Shown piece by piece: positions 12,101 through 20,149 of a DNA stretch of 64,000 bases. Origin of the DNA: Leptasterias polaris (lineage: Eukaryota > Echinodermata > Asteroidea > Forcipulatida > Asteriidae); NCBI GenBank assembly GCA_037783415.1, contig JAZGTN010000068.1, positions 496,001 to 560,000 on the forward strand. The letters run 5' to 3'. Position 1 is the first letter of the stretch; each line of letters opens with the position of its first letter. The notes under the pieces were generated by a model, which had not been told where the DNA came from, ran no database searches, and worked only from the letters and a program-made list of their open reading frames with translations. A program made the translations under genes and the position numbers.

Positions 12101-15100
12101 GGACGTAAAGCCGATCTTTGCGTAGCGCGTAGGACTTTCCTGTACGGTTTCCTCATCACTGGTAGTTTAAGTAAGGAGATGTTCAGATTTATCTGTGTTA
12201 TTTCAGGTGTTTTTCTAAATTCCATTTTTAAAAATTCATATTGTTGTTCTTTGATTACAAGGCGATTAGTTTCAACGCACTACTTTTTGTTATGAATGGA
12301 TACAGTAGTGTTTAGGGCCTACGCTCGGTTTGTGTTGCGGATTTATATTTTCTGTGTAATTGGTGAGATCCACAACTCAGAGTTAGACGCGGCGTTCAGT
12401 CGTCATTTAAGTAATAACCTAGGCCAGCGGCGGCGGAACACTTTTAAAAGTGGGGGGGGGGGGGGGGGGGCAAATTTTTCCCCATGTATTTTATTTCCAT
12501 TTGCACAACATAGGTATGTAGGCACACACCGGCTATGTTGGGCTATTTTGGGGTACAAACATAGACCCACACATGACTCTGGAGGTCTTCCAGGAGTAGA
12601 GTATAGACCAATCCCTAAAAGAAACCGTCAAATTTGGCCGTTATCGAGCATTTTCAAAAAACTAAGTTTACGTGATTTATCTGAACCATTTTGTTTTACG
12701 CAGAAAAATCATATGATCTTTGGAATTAATTTTACGAAGCGATCTAAAAAAGTGTATTACTGAACCAAATTCAACTCGGCTGGGTTAACAATGGGAGCGA
12801 TTGACGCAGCTGTAAGCCCAAATTCAATTTGCCCGTAGATGGCGTTTTTCGGGAACGATCGTTAGACAAAATTACTATACCTTATACAATGAACAACTAC
12901 CACCATTCTGTGATTTGCCAATTGGCCATCAAGACGTGTTTTGTTAGTTCGTTTAAATGCAGATCGTGTCTACGTCATTCAGCCGCTAAGCTAATCGGAT
13001 AACGTGGCGAGTGCGCATGCTCATAAAGACGCATCCCGACTGTACCTCTAGACTCTTTCTAGAAAGGTGTCTTATGAGCATGCGCACTTGCAGACAAGCA
13101 TTTTTCAAAACGGCCGCACAAGAAATCTTCTTCTTTTGCTGAATTATCGGAAATAGGTTGATTTAGTTGAGATGCTTTAACTAATAAGTTCAAGTTTAAG
13201 TAAATACTTGGGCCTGTGTTCAACGAAGCACCCAGGATTATGTTTAAGGGGAGGGGGGCTCAAACCAATGTATTGGGTGGGGTCCAGGGGCCGGCCTTAT
13301 TTTAAATAATAATACTGCGGACGTTGTTGATAAGAACATATTATGGACGGTGCTACCTACTTTTCATCACTGGACGGCAAATTCCATGAATAAAGTGGGC
13401 GGCAAACCCATATCCTACAGATAAACCTTTGTTTTGCGAAAGTGGTGTCACATAATAATAATTTATATCAGATTACTGTTAAAAAATGAAATAATAAATT
13501 TAACCAGGGCATAAATGTGGTGTTTAATTTGGAAAGGGTAGTTGCAGACCTTTTTAATCCCTGAACAAAGCCGACTAAAATGAAAAATGTGGAAAAGAAG
13601 CAACGCGTGATGATATTCATTTTGGATCTCGTCGGTATCAGGTTTCATGCAATTCATTAAAAACATCGCGTGTAAAAAAACATTACTATCCGGCCGCGGC
13701 GTTTCTCAAATTCAAGTGTAGTACTACAGGCAATCCATAAGGGGGAAAAACCATTGAAAGCCGGAACGACGTGAGATATATTTTATCCTTGACAAATTAG
13801 CCCGTTGGTTTCAAATGCTTAATATGTTATTGTTGCAAATTTAAACAATTACAAGTGAGTTATCATAAAAGTATGGTGTTCAATATCTGTCACCTCGCAC
13901 CTCGCGTTATCGAATCTCCCGTATAAAAGAGTAATTTGGCAGGAAAAAAATTTGCGAATGGCAAAGGAAGAAAATAAAATACTGCCACCGGAAATAAAAA
14001 CCTAAAACTACACACACATTTGCGACTTTTCTCCCTTGGCTCTTTTTTCCTTCCTCCTTCCTCCCCCTCCCCCAATTTTTTTATTTTTCTTTCCTTCCCC
14101 CTTCCTCCCCCGTTTTTTCTTTCTTTCCTTCCCCCTTCCTCTCCCGTTTATTTTTGGGGGGACCCTCTTGGGGGGGGGGGGGGCGGCCCCTTGGGTGCGC
14201 CGTTGCCGGTGTTGGCCTATAAATTATTCTTCTACAAATCTTTATGTGATTGTAAAACATGTCGAGCAGTATCATATTATGACGTTACTAAAGTCAATTG
14301 GATGAGTTTTTAGAACGTTTTTAGCTGAAGCACGAACCAATAGTGGTGAACTACTACGTTGTCGTTTTTTTGAATAATTATGAGGCATAATAAAACTAAT
14401 ATAACATACTTTTGTGGGGTAACTAGGTGATATTAAGTCCCCTCGGTATTGGAAGTTAAAGATGCATTGCCCGTATTTGGACAAAACTTGACGGTAAAAA
14501 ATTGATTTAAATGTTAAATTTGTATGTTCCGGGGTAGGAAGTCGTGTGTGGGATCGGACTCGGAGATTATGCATCGAATTGCGGCTAAGGCTGTAACTGC
14601 AGCTGGTGCATGCTAACGGCTTCTAGTGGGAATAACGCACGGAGACACGTTGTGGCGCAGCCGGGATTCCGGACCCAGCCCGCTATAAAGTCAGCCTATT
14701 TTTACACCCGATCGCTACAAGTCTCGTGTGTGCTGGTTATGGCCCGGCCATGCAGTACACTCGACCAGCGGTGACTCGCACTGCATGACTGGTGAAATGT
14801 GCATCGTGGGCCATTTCCGGGGATGGCAACTCGCCTACGTTTGGCGTTATATGCTGTTTTTTTGTTAGGCCTATATGAATAAGATTATTTTGAGAAATGT
14901 AAAGGTGTGTATACTATTACAAACGGGGTTGTCAGTGAACCCTAATTTGGTTTCAATAGCTCGATATAAAGTGGGGGGGGGGGGGGGGGGCAAAATGACT
15001 ACCTTTTCAAAAGTGGGGGGGGGGGGGGGGGGGGGGGCAACTGCCCCCCTTGTCCCCCGGTTCCGCCGCCGGTGACCTAGGCCAATACGAATTAGGGAGT

Positions 15101-18100
15101 CTTTATGCGTTTAGATTTATTTCTAGTTTAAATGCTTTTTCTTAAAGTATTGCACATTATTCAAATGTGAGCAAGTTAGAGTTAAGTTTAGGAAGATTTG
15201 CCTCAGTTTAAATATACTACGTTTCAGAGATTGAGTCATTTATATGTTCATTCTTTCTTCTCTATTGTTTAGTTATTGTTTTCTCTCAGCAATTGCATAA
15301 CTTGTGTGAAACTGTACTTAGACAAAGTTTTGTTCATTTTCTTGTATTCAGGAATCACACACAGTTTTTGAATAATCTTGACTATACCTCGCCATCACTA
15401 CCATCAAGATGTGTTTATTTCAAAACCACAGTGGACTGTTTTCACTACAAGGAGAAGCACTAAGACATTTTAAAAACTTAAGGCGTTTTCTTATTGTCAT
15501 AACATTGCAACAACGTGTCAGAACTTTACGATCTCGTGACATCTGCAGGATTGTAAATTTGTGGGCTTACTGGCTCAATGCTAAAATGGCTAATGATTCT
15601 GTGGATATTGAGTCTATAGCACAACACCAAGTCTGGTTTGACACACTTTTCGAATCAGGCTGGAGGAGGAAGATGTTGCTAAAGGAAAGTTTATGATCAG
15701 TCAAATAACTTTTTGTTTTAACCAGTAGGTTTTGTCAAAACTCTGCATTCTTGCTACACAACTCACTTTCTTTTATATTTCGGGTCCAATGGTGGGAACT
15801 CTAGTCGAGCCTCTTCTGTAATTCCAAACTGCTGGGCCCCAATGTCTTCAGCTAGCTGCTGCCCAGCACCAGCACCAGCAACCCTTGGCAGGGCACAGGT
15901 TCTTGAGTTAGGGCCTTGTCTTGTGGTAGATGGAGTGGTTGGGATGGTACCTTGAGCAGGGCCAGTGGTATTGGAGGAAGCCTCGGTAGGTAGTATTGAT
16001 CCGATTGGACAGAAATTGAGATTGGCGTTGTTATTGGAGATGATCTGATCCGAGAAGCTCACCGCTCTGTTGACAAGAGGGAAATATTACAAAATCATGG
16101 TTTTTTTAAGAGTGTGTAACAGAAGCGTTGTCATAAAGACAGAGAAGTTCACTAAATCAAGAATGAGATGAAGACCTGGTAATGGAGTACCAAACTAAAC
16201 GTTCCAGTTAAAATAGACCATAAATGATCAACATAGTTCACTTACTCAAATCCTAAAGCCAGATCTGATATACAACCAATAAAATTGTTAGTTATTGGCA
16301 GAATGGCAGCAAGGATGAAATCATTCCTTGGGAAGCCCCCGATGAGGAAGAAAGCATCTGTCTGCATCGATCTCTTTTGGAAACGCTTGAATACTGAGTC
16401 ATTATCATCGTCAACTATTAGGGTCAATCTGAAAGAAAATGTAGACAACAAATAATAAAACACTAATCAGAGAAGCTTTGGACTTGAATAGCCTTAGTAT
16501 GCAATGGTAAACATTAACAAGTATGTATTTGGAAAAACACTGGTATGCAGGATATAATGGGCTGTGTTGACAGGCATGGAATTACATAGAGGTCATACAA
16601 GCCATGACCTTCAAAAGATTCCCATATAGACTTTAAGATTTCCCAAGGAAAGTGCCCTTTGCAAAATGAAAATGGCCTTGCCCTCTCAAAGATAAAATTC
16701 CAGGCTTCCAATGCTACTACCACTACACAAGGCCTGATATTTCCCTCTTGTTAGAGCAAGGTAGTTTCTCCTCAGTAAAGGGCACCTCTGTGAAGGAATG
16801 TTTCAAAGGGCACCAAGGCAATGACCAGGGGGTACGGAGGCAATCAGGCCTGCCTGCTAAACACTGGCCAGGGTCCACTCAGGTTTTGAAGACCTGACTG
16901 AGAGAATGAAATCTTACTTCTTTCCCCTCTTAGACACATAGACTGTATGCCATTCTCCATCATTGTAGCCAGCTTGAGTTGACTGAACCTCAATCCTGTC
17001 GTTTCCACTATCAGCGACGACAAGTACGTAGCTGGAAAATATCATTACAGCAACGAATTCAGACTGACGGATGGGAAAAAAACAAAATGAGAACATCAAA
17101 TTACTAATCAATTCCTTGAACTTTTGTCTTTTCTTTTATGCAAGATTAAATACGAGATTATAGCCACAATGCAAAACAAAATTGAATAATTGATCGTTCT
17201 CATAAAATAATTCAATCAACTGAACAACTGATTCAATTAATTGATCAAGCAAGTCAATCAGGTAATTAAGCAGGACTGGGTTGCAGGATCAAGCTCAACA
17301 AAAACAGCACGACCAAAAGTCTAACAAGAGTCTAACATACATGAAAATACACATGAGGTGTGTAGCCAGACCACTCATGGCGGAATTTGAAAAGTTAACC
17401 TATTACTATTAATCCCATACTTTGTCTTTGAGAAAACGTTGCATACCTTGTCAGCATTGGATGCGTAGATCATGACACCATCTGGTTCATTGGTGCGGAA
17501 CCTAAAGATCATGTCGGAATCACCATTCAAATCATATGGTGTACGAGATACATAGCCACCATAGGGTCCGTTGAACGATACCATCTTCGCAATCTATGAC
17601 CAAATCAATAACATTGGTTCTTTTAATAATTGTTTGACTAAATATGTTGACATGCGTTTTGATGACAACTTTTAACATATCAGCCAGCCAGCCAGCCAAC
17701 CAGCCAGCCAGCCGGCCAGCCGGCCGACCGGCCAGCCGATCAATCGATCAATCGATCAATCGATCAATCAATTAGTTATTAATCATTTGTGGTTTATATA
17801 CTGCCCAAGTCAAAAGTTAGCTGTCAAAAGTTTAGGTGCTGAGGCACAGGATGAAGATTGCTAGCATTGATGAACTACTCTCATTCATCTGCTATAGTAT
17901 AGCGTGCTATCTTACCGTCCATCCACCACCATCTGTCTCCATGTCACAAAACACCTTGAAAGCCTGACCGGTGTTTTGAGGTCGCACAAAGTACACGCCG
18001 CTCACCGACACACCAAACGCAAGAATATCCGAACAATCCTTTGGATAGGTAACTGTAGAGGCATGGAGAAAACAAACCATATCCTTTTATTTCCGTAACT

Positions 18101-19243
18101 GCAATACTTTAATTCATGTGTAATTTTTCTTCTCTCCCAATCCTATGCAGTGGAAGTCGAAGTTTAATATTTCACATAAATCACCTCAACAATCATCATG
18201 AAGCATACACTTATCAAAGCTATATCTACTTACGAACCGATAGGCCTATACTTGTATTACTTTCTCTAAGTTTCATGAGTGGGATATGAACCTCCGACCT
18301 CAAGTTAATAAGTATTCACTCTCCCAAGTTCCCAAACCATTGTATTTACTTTAAAGATCCTCAATACGCTTACCACCTTCAGTCGTTGTGACAAACGCAT
18401 CAGTTTCACCAGAATTGTCCGTGGGAGAGGTACCTGCAAGTACAATCAAGCAAGAGACCTTCAAGTCAATAATGTTTTTATACATGCTTACAATTTTGAT
18501 GGTTTGATTTTCTATAATCTTAAATGTAAAAATAAATCTAACAAATTCTGTTTTAAAAAAATTATGTAAGTAACCAGATGTTATTTCGAGAAGGAAAACA
18601 AACTTTTAGAAAAAAATATTATAGGCCTATGGCTTCTTCGTAAATTCCATCATATTGTTAGCATATAACGAACAAAAAAATCATCAATAACTTTGTCAGA
18701 GGGGGTCGAAAAGTTTTGAATCCACTGGATAAGTGATGACCCACATGTAGCTGATAATCTCCAAGTATAGTCGAATGTTTGGAGAAAAAAAAAATTAAAC
18801 TTACCACATTAGGGAGTTTCACTCCACTTACCAATATTAAGGAGTTTCTCAAAGGCAGATACTGCAACCTGCAACTCATCCACCTTACGTCTTGTGTCTT
18901 CCAGCTCAGTGGAAACGATTTCATGATTACCAGAGACTGCAACCTGCAACTTATCCACCTTGCGTGTTGTAGCTCCCAGCTCAGAGGAAACCGTTTCTTT
19001 AGTATCAGTCACAATACCTTTCAGCTCTTCCACCTGATTTTGTATGTTGCTTACTTCAGTGTTAACCATCTCTAGGTAGTCTGATAGTATGATCTTCAAC
19101 TTGTCTACAATTACATCTTGCTCACAGGAAACCGTTTCATGATTGCCAGAGGATGCAACTTGTAGACCAGCTTGAGACTTCACGATCATAACAATCAAGA
19201 GAACATGGACAAACAACCCCATTCTGCTCAGCTCAAAGTTCAA
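1120..19243 (-). CDS. Secreted coiled-coil / fibrinogen-like / triple laminin-G protein
   Basis: Spliced CDS of 799 codons plus stop. Minus-strand exons: 19243-18832, 18433-18374, 18052-17916, 17593-17447, 17063-16918, 16428-16246, 16066-15767, 5483-5294, 4505-4338, 3969-3816, 3127-2997, 2614-2512, 2368-2246, 1265-1120. All junctions are GT/AG and phases agree. Order: signal peptide, coiled coil (about 35-137), fibrinogen C-terminal-domain start (158-203), LamG1 (204-381), Thr/Pro linker, LamG2 (about 440-614), LamG3 (615-799). No transmembrane segment is seen, so the product is probably an extracellular adhesion or recognition protein. The fibrinogen-to-LamG order recalls contactin-associated proteins/neurexin IV, and the LamG tail recalls laminin alpha chains, but neither family name fits the whole. 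Function is not known. The 10.3-kb intron 7 is filled with transposons. Confidence 0.85.
1592..2175 (+). mobile_element. 3-prime end of a CR1/L2-type LINE ORF2
   Basis: Broken reading frames give [35 protein letters not shown], then after a frameshift near 1918 [18 protein letters not shown] and [12 protein letters not shown] and a stop. These are standard C-terminal phrases of CR1/L2-group reverse transcriptase proteins. An ATT microsatellite tail at 2155-2172 closes the copy, as is usual for these LINEs. It is 5-prime truncated and sits in the last intron of the laminin-G gene. Confidence 0.8.
3278..3478. mobile_element. 201-bp MITE with perfect 75-bp inverted arms (TAGTCTTGG family)
   Basis: Arms 3278-3352 and 3404-3478 are exact reverse complements over 75 bases. 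The ends read TAGTCTTGGCCCAAGACG. The 9-bp direct repeat TGCTTCCCC flanks it (3269-3277 and 3479-3487), a target-site duplication. The length of the duplication is that of Mutator-like elements. A second element with nearly the same termini is at 60449-61211. Confidence 0.92.
3816..5483 (-). CDS. Exons 8-10: laminin G domain 2
   Basis: Exons 5483-5294, 4505-4338 and 3969-3816. Typical LamG phrases are [35 protein letters not shown] and [13 protein letters not shown], with the closing cysteine pair C591/C614. The two introns contain a pair of inverted SINEs (4022-4265) and a possible SINE near 4728. Confidence 0.85.
4022..4140 (-). mobile_element. tRNA-like SINE copy, minus strand
   Basis: The reverse strand reads as a tRNA-like head (TTGGTTGAGTGCAGA for the A-box region, GGAGGTCGCAGGTTCAAATC for the B-box region). 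It runs into a body similar to that of the plus-strand copy at 4157-4265 (TCATTGTTCTAACCAAAAT). No 3-prime acceptor stem or CCA-compatible end is seen, so it is not called as a tRNA gene. Confidence 0.6.
4157..4265 (+). mobile_element. tRNA-like SINE copy, plus strand
   Basis: The head reads GGCTAGATAGCTCAGTTGG ... CTGGAGGTCGCTGGTCCAAA, a clear tRNA D-arm and T-arm pattern, followed by TCTTTGTTTAACCCAAAAT. It lies head to head with the copy at 4022-4140, about 16 bases apart. The acceptor stem has no partner, so it is a SINE and not a functional tRNA. Confidence 0.6.
4728..4870 (+). mobile_element. Possible tRNA-derived SINE
   Basis: The segment contains GGGTTCAGATCCCATCC, a good T-arm with a self-complementary stem, 35 bases after GAGTTGAGTCAAGCATCC. 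The rest shows no cloverleaf. A SINE head is the simplest reading, but no second copy is seen in the window. Confidence 0.3.
5541..5948. repeat. Degenerate telomere-like satellite (AAACCCATA-type units)
   Basis: About 400 bases of imperfect 7-9-bp units such as AAACCCATA, AACCCGTA and ACACCCATA. It is related in composition to, but not the same as, the animal telomere repeat AACCCT. It lies in intron 7 of the laminin-G gene, directly after exon 8. Confidence 0.8.
5949..6370. other. Unassigned intronic sequence
   Basis: No open frame, tandem repeat or terminal inverted repeat was recognised here. It ends at the TTAA (6367-6370) that bounds the truncated MITE. Confidence 0.5.
6371..6577 (+). 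mobile_element. Truncated TTAA-type MITE
   Basis: It starts TTAA-AGGCCCTGTA and matches, in reverse complement, the right-hand 215 bases of the complete element at 47063-47417, for example GTTTGAAAGCCAGAAAACAC and AGGGTTCATTAAAATATTTC. Similarity stops near 6577, where Gypsy gag sequence begins, so one end was lost at the junction. Confidence 0.8.
6611..7075 (+). pseudogene. Gypsy-1 gag C-terminal part with CCHC zinc knuckle
   Basis: An open frame of about 154 codons, acidic then basic, with [14 protein letters not shown] near its end. This is the CX2CX4HX4C nucleocapsid knuckle. There is no convincing start codon, and the upstream part of gag is missing. It continues within a few bases into the 21-bp repeat array. 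Confidence 0.8.
7125..7315 (+). repeat. 21/42-bp minisatellite between Gypsy-1 gag and pol
   Basis: Units of the type CCGCCGGTATGGGTAGCCTCA alternate with CCGCCGGTGGAGGCAGTCCAA. Period 21 is a multiple of three and the units lack stops, so several frames stay open on both strands (for example PPVWVAS repeats). The same unit recurs at 10565-10740 and, more weakly, at 9478-9520. Confidence 0.9.
7340..8909 (+). pseudogene. Gypsy-1 protease remnant and reverse transcriptase
   Basis: The first part reads [13 protein letters not shown], the C-terminal strand of a retropepsin; the DTG/DSG active-site half is absent. After a frameshift near 7600, reverse transcriptase follows: [55 protein letters not shown], then an in-frame TAG at 8583-8585, then LYLDDIIVF with the catalytic YLDD and EFLGHVVS. 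A frameshift near 8870 ends the frame. Confidence 0.9.
8895..9390 (+). pseudogene. Gypsy-1 RNase H remnant
   Basis: Broken frames give [26 protein letters not shown], then [26 protein letters not shown] and [15 protein letters not shown]. These are standard Gypsy RNase H phrases including the DASG active-site aspartate and the ELLAV helix. Stops follow near 9196 and after. Confidence 0.85.
9560..10500 (+). pseudogene. Gypsy-1 integrase with deleted catalytic core
   Basis: The N-terminal HHCC region is partly kept ([18 protein letters not shown]). Within a few codons the sequence jumps to [17 protein letters not shown], which carries the last catalytic glutamate region, then [21 protein letters not shown]. 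The central segment with both catalytic aspartates is missing. A later frame gives [17 protein letters not shown] and [17 protein letters not shown], the SH3-like C-terminal domain. Confidence 0.85.
10565..10740 (+). repeat. 21-bp minisatellite after Gypsy-1 integrase
   Basis: About eight units of CCGCCGGTATGGGAAGCCCAA with some variation. It is the same core unit as the array between gag and pol. All three forward frames and several reverse frames remain open across it. Confidence 0.9.
10990..11594 (+). pseudogene. Gypsy-1 3-prime coding segment with two C2H2-like fingers
   Basis: A first finger reads [19 protein letters not shown]...H (from about 11002). After a one-base frameshift near 11090 a second reads [20 protein letters not shown] (to about 11150). 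A 14-bp tandem repeat (CACACATCCGGCGA, four units, 11136-11190) follows. Then an open frame of about 132 codons (11196-11594) begins [13 protein letters not shown] and is of no recognised family. The position between integrase and the polypurine tract suggests an accessory retrotransposon gene. Confidence 0.6.
11778..12086 (+). mobile_element. 3-prime LTR of Gypsy-1
   Basis: It follows the polypurine tract GGAGGGAG, begins TGATGTACGG and ends GTTCGCTACA. Inside are a TATA box (TATAAATA, 11859-11866) and a polyadenylation signal (AATAAA, 11993-11998), in the order expected of an LTR. CCGCCGG motifs near its start echo the 21-bp repeat of the body. The exact ends are uncertain because no second LTR is available. 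Confidence 0.65.
12087..12416. other. Unassigned intronic sequence
   Basis: No gene, terminal repeat or tandem array was recognised between the Gypsy-1 LTR and the left target duplication of the poly-G element. Confidence 0.4.
12427..15074. mobile_element. 2.65-kb DNA element with GC-rich inverted ends, poly-G tracts and 10-bp target duplication
   Basis: The direct repeat ACCTAGGCCA flanks it (12417-12426 and 15075-15084). The ends are inverted: GCGGCGGCGGAAC on the left, and GTTCCGCCGCCGGTG closing the right. Poly-G tracts of 20 bases or more follow AAAGTG near both ends (12452, 14971, 15016). Inside are a pyrimidine-rich stretch (14040-14150), a 78-bp hairpin (13010-13088) and no open frame that looks like a transposase. 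It is probably non-autonomous; a 9-10-bp duplication would fit a Mutator-like family. Confidence 0.75.
15085..15408. other. Unassigned AT-rich intronic sequence
   Basis: Nothing recognisable was seen between the poly-G element and the small open frame at 15409. Confidence 0.4.
15409..15696 (+). CDS. Unidentified 95-codon open frame
   Basis: It starts [16 protein letters not shown] and ends [15 protein letters not shown]. The composition is protein-like, with hydrophobic and basic residues alternating ([20 protein letters not shown]). It lies in intron 7 of the laminin-G gene on the opposite strand, about 70 bases before exon 7. No family is recognised. It may be a fragment of a transposon protein or chance. 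Confidence 0.2.
   Translation: MCLFQNHSGLFSLQGEALRHFKNLRRFLIVITLQQRVRTLRSRDICRIVNLWAYWLNAKMANDSVDIESIAQHQVWFDTLFESGWRRKMLLKESL
15767..17593 (-). CDS. Exons 4-7: laminin G domain 1 and Thr/Pro-rich linker
   Basis: Exons 17593-17447, 17063-16918, 16428-16246 and 16066-15767. LamG hallmarks are [24 protein letters not shown], a FIGCISDL motif with C353, and the closing C381. The second half of the last exon encodes a low-complexity [20 protein letters not shown] linker and then the start of the second LamG domain. Exon 5 must begin at 17063, since a later acceptor would put stops in frame. Confidence 0.8.
16580..16715 (+). repeat. Dispersed repeat, copy 1
   Basis: Phrases such as TGGAATTACATAGAGG, AGACTTTAAGATTT and GCCTTGCCCTCTCAAAGAT match, with changes, the copy at 49766-49936. 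It is intronic in the laminin-G gene. Confidence 0.7.
17684..17772. repeat. Tetranucleotide microsatellite
   Basis: CAGC units drift into GGCC/GACC units and then GATCAATC units. It is intronic, between exons 3 and 4 of the laminin-G gene. Confidence 0.9.
17916..18052 (-). CDS. Exon 3: N-terminal part of a fibrinogen-like domain
   Basis: Residues 158-203 read DCSDIL...SGVYFV...[15 protein letters not shown]. This is the hallmark opening of fibrinogen-related domains (first cysteine pair C164/C193, then GGGWT). The next exon switches directly into a laminin G fold, so the C-terminal globe of the fibrinogen domain with its calcium and ligand pocket is absent. A short 60-bp exon (18374-18433, Ser/Thr-rich) links the coiled coil to this segment. 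Confidence 0.8.
18832..19243 (-). CDS. Exon 1: signal peptide and coiled-coil repeat of the laminin-G gene
   Basis: Two in-frame ATGs (19243 and 19222) precede a hydrophobic stretch [17 protein letters not shown], a good secretion signal; the second ATG gives the more typical signal peptide. The remainder is a heptad-rich repeat of about 26 residues, with recurring [10 protein letters not shown] and [10 protein letters not shown] phrases, which predicts a parallel coiled coil and so oligomers. The donor is at 18831 (GTAAGTGG). A second donor-like site 24-27 bases further would run into a stop, so the first is chosen. Confidence 0.85.
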
Positions 19244-19848
19244 CTATACAACTATACACGACTTCTTGGCGTTGATCTTCTGCGTATAAATGTATAATGA
19301 GCTAGAACCTTTTGGTAAAACCATTGTATGCTTTTAGTGATGGTTCAAACGATTCAAGCTTTGTTATTCTTCCTGTTGAGCTATAAGCTGACCTATATTT
19401 ATTAAAGGTGAATCGAAAACGGAAAAGAACCCGAATCTGGAAATAGAAAGAGCCTTGTCATCTCAACTCCGGATACAGCTAAATAAATACTCCAGCAGAA
19501 AAAGCCTTGAAAAATCCGGTAAAATCTCATTCAGTCAAATCACTCCACCATCAAAAAGCTAATTGACTGCATATTGGTAGAGAGGTCTTTTAATAATTTC
19601 AAGTCCATGTCACTCACTATCATATAACAATGTGGTAAACTATACTTTAGCTGTGAAAATGTTAATGTGTTTAGGCCTATAGTTATCTTTAAAATAAACT
19701 CATTATCTTTGCATTCTCATTACGACGTTTCCTTGACAACTAAATCCAACAGATGGCAAAAACAATTAAGTAGTGGGGTAGACCCCCTGCCTTAGCAAAC
19801 TCATTATGAAGTTTATTGATAGGTGGGAAAGAGCATTTGAATACCATC
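19244..19848 (-). promoter_or_regulatory. Upstream region of the laminin-G gene
   Basis: The 5-prime leader and promoter should lie here because the ATG at 19243 carries the signal peptide. The minus strand shows an AT-rich stretch ATTATACATTTATACG near 19288-19303 that could act as a weak TATA element. No other element was recognised up to the Gypsy-2 LTR. Confidence 0.3.
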
Positions 19849-19962
19849 TGTTATGGAGTGGCATTAATAGGCCACCGTAGCCTTGCTGTATGATGATGTC
19901 TAAGCTACGAATAAACCACTTTCAGTGAATGCTACTACTGGAGTCCTGCTGTCTTTAGAACA
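19849..19962 (+). mobile_element. 5-prime LTR of Gypsy-2 and primer-binding site
   Basis: It begins TGTTATGGAG and ends TTTAGAACA, so TGTT...AACA inverted ends are present, and it contains GAATAAACC, a possible polyadenylation signal. Directly after it (19963-19976) TGGTGTCAGAAATT is a primer-binding site of the type complementary to a tRNA 3-prime end. Confidence 0.75.
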
Positions 19963-20149
19963 TGGTGTCAGAAATTAGCTGAATCCACGGCAAATACCCG
20001 GCAAAATCATCGGCAATCTTGGAGAACGGATCATCAGACATCCGTCGGCAGTACAGCTTGATCCTACACGCACGGTAAGCTGTCAACAATCGAAAAAACT
20101 GTATATTTTACGCGGAGTATCCACTGTTATTTCTACATGACTGTGGTAG

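Noticed and set aside
12296..12763. 155-codon open frame
   Set aside because: It runs through a poly-G tract and a terminal inverted repeat of a DNA element; composition and position suggest chance.
14020..14313. Pro/Phe/Gly-rich open frames on both strands
   Set aside because: They come from a CT-rich low-complexity stretch and a poly-G run.
18808..18831. Alternative donor extending exon 1 of the laminin-G gene
   Set aside because: The extra bases introduce an in-frame TAA, while the upstream donor keeps phase with exon 2.
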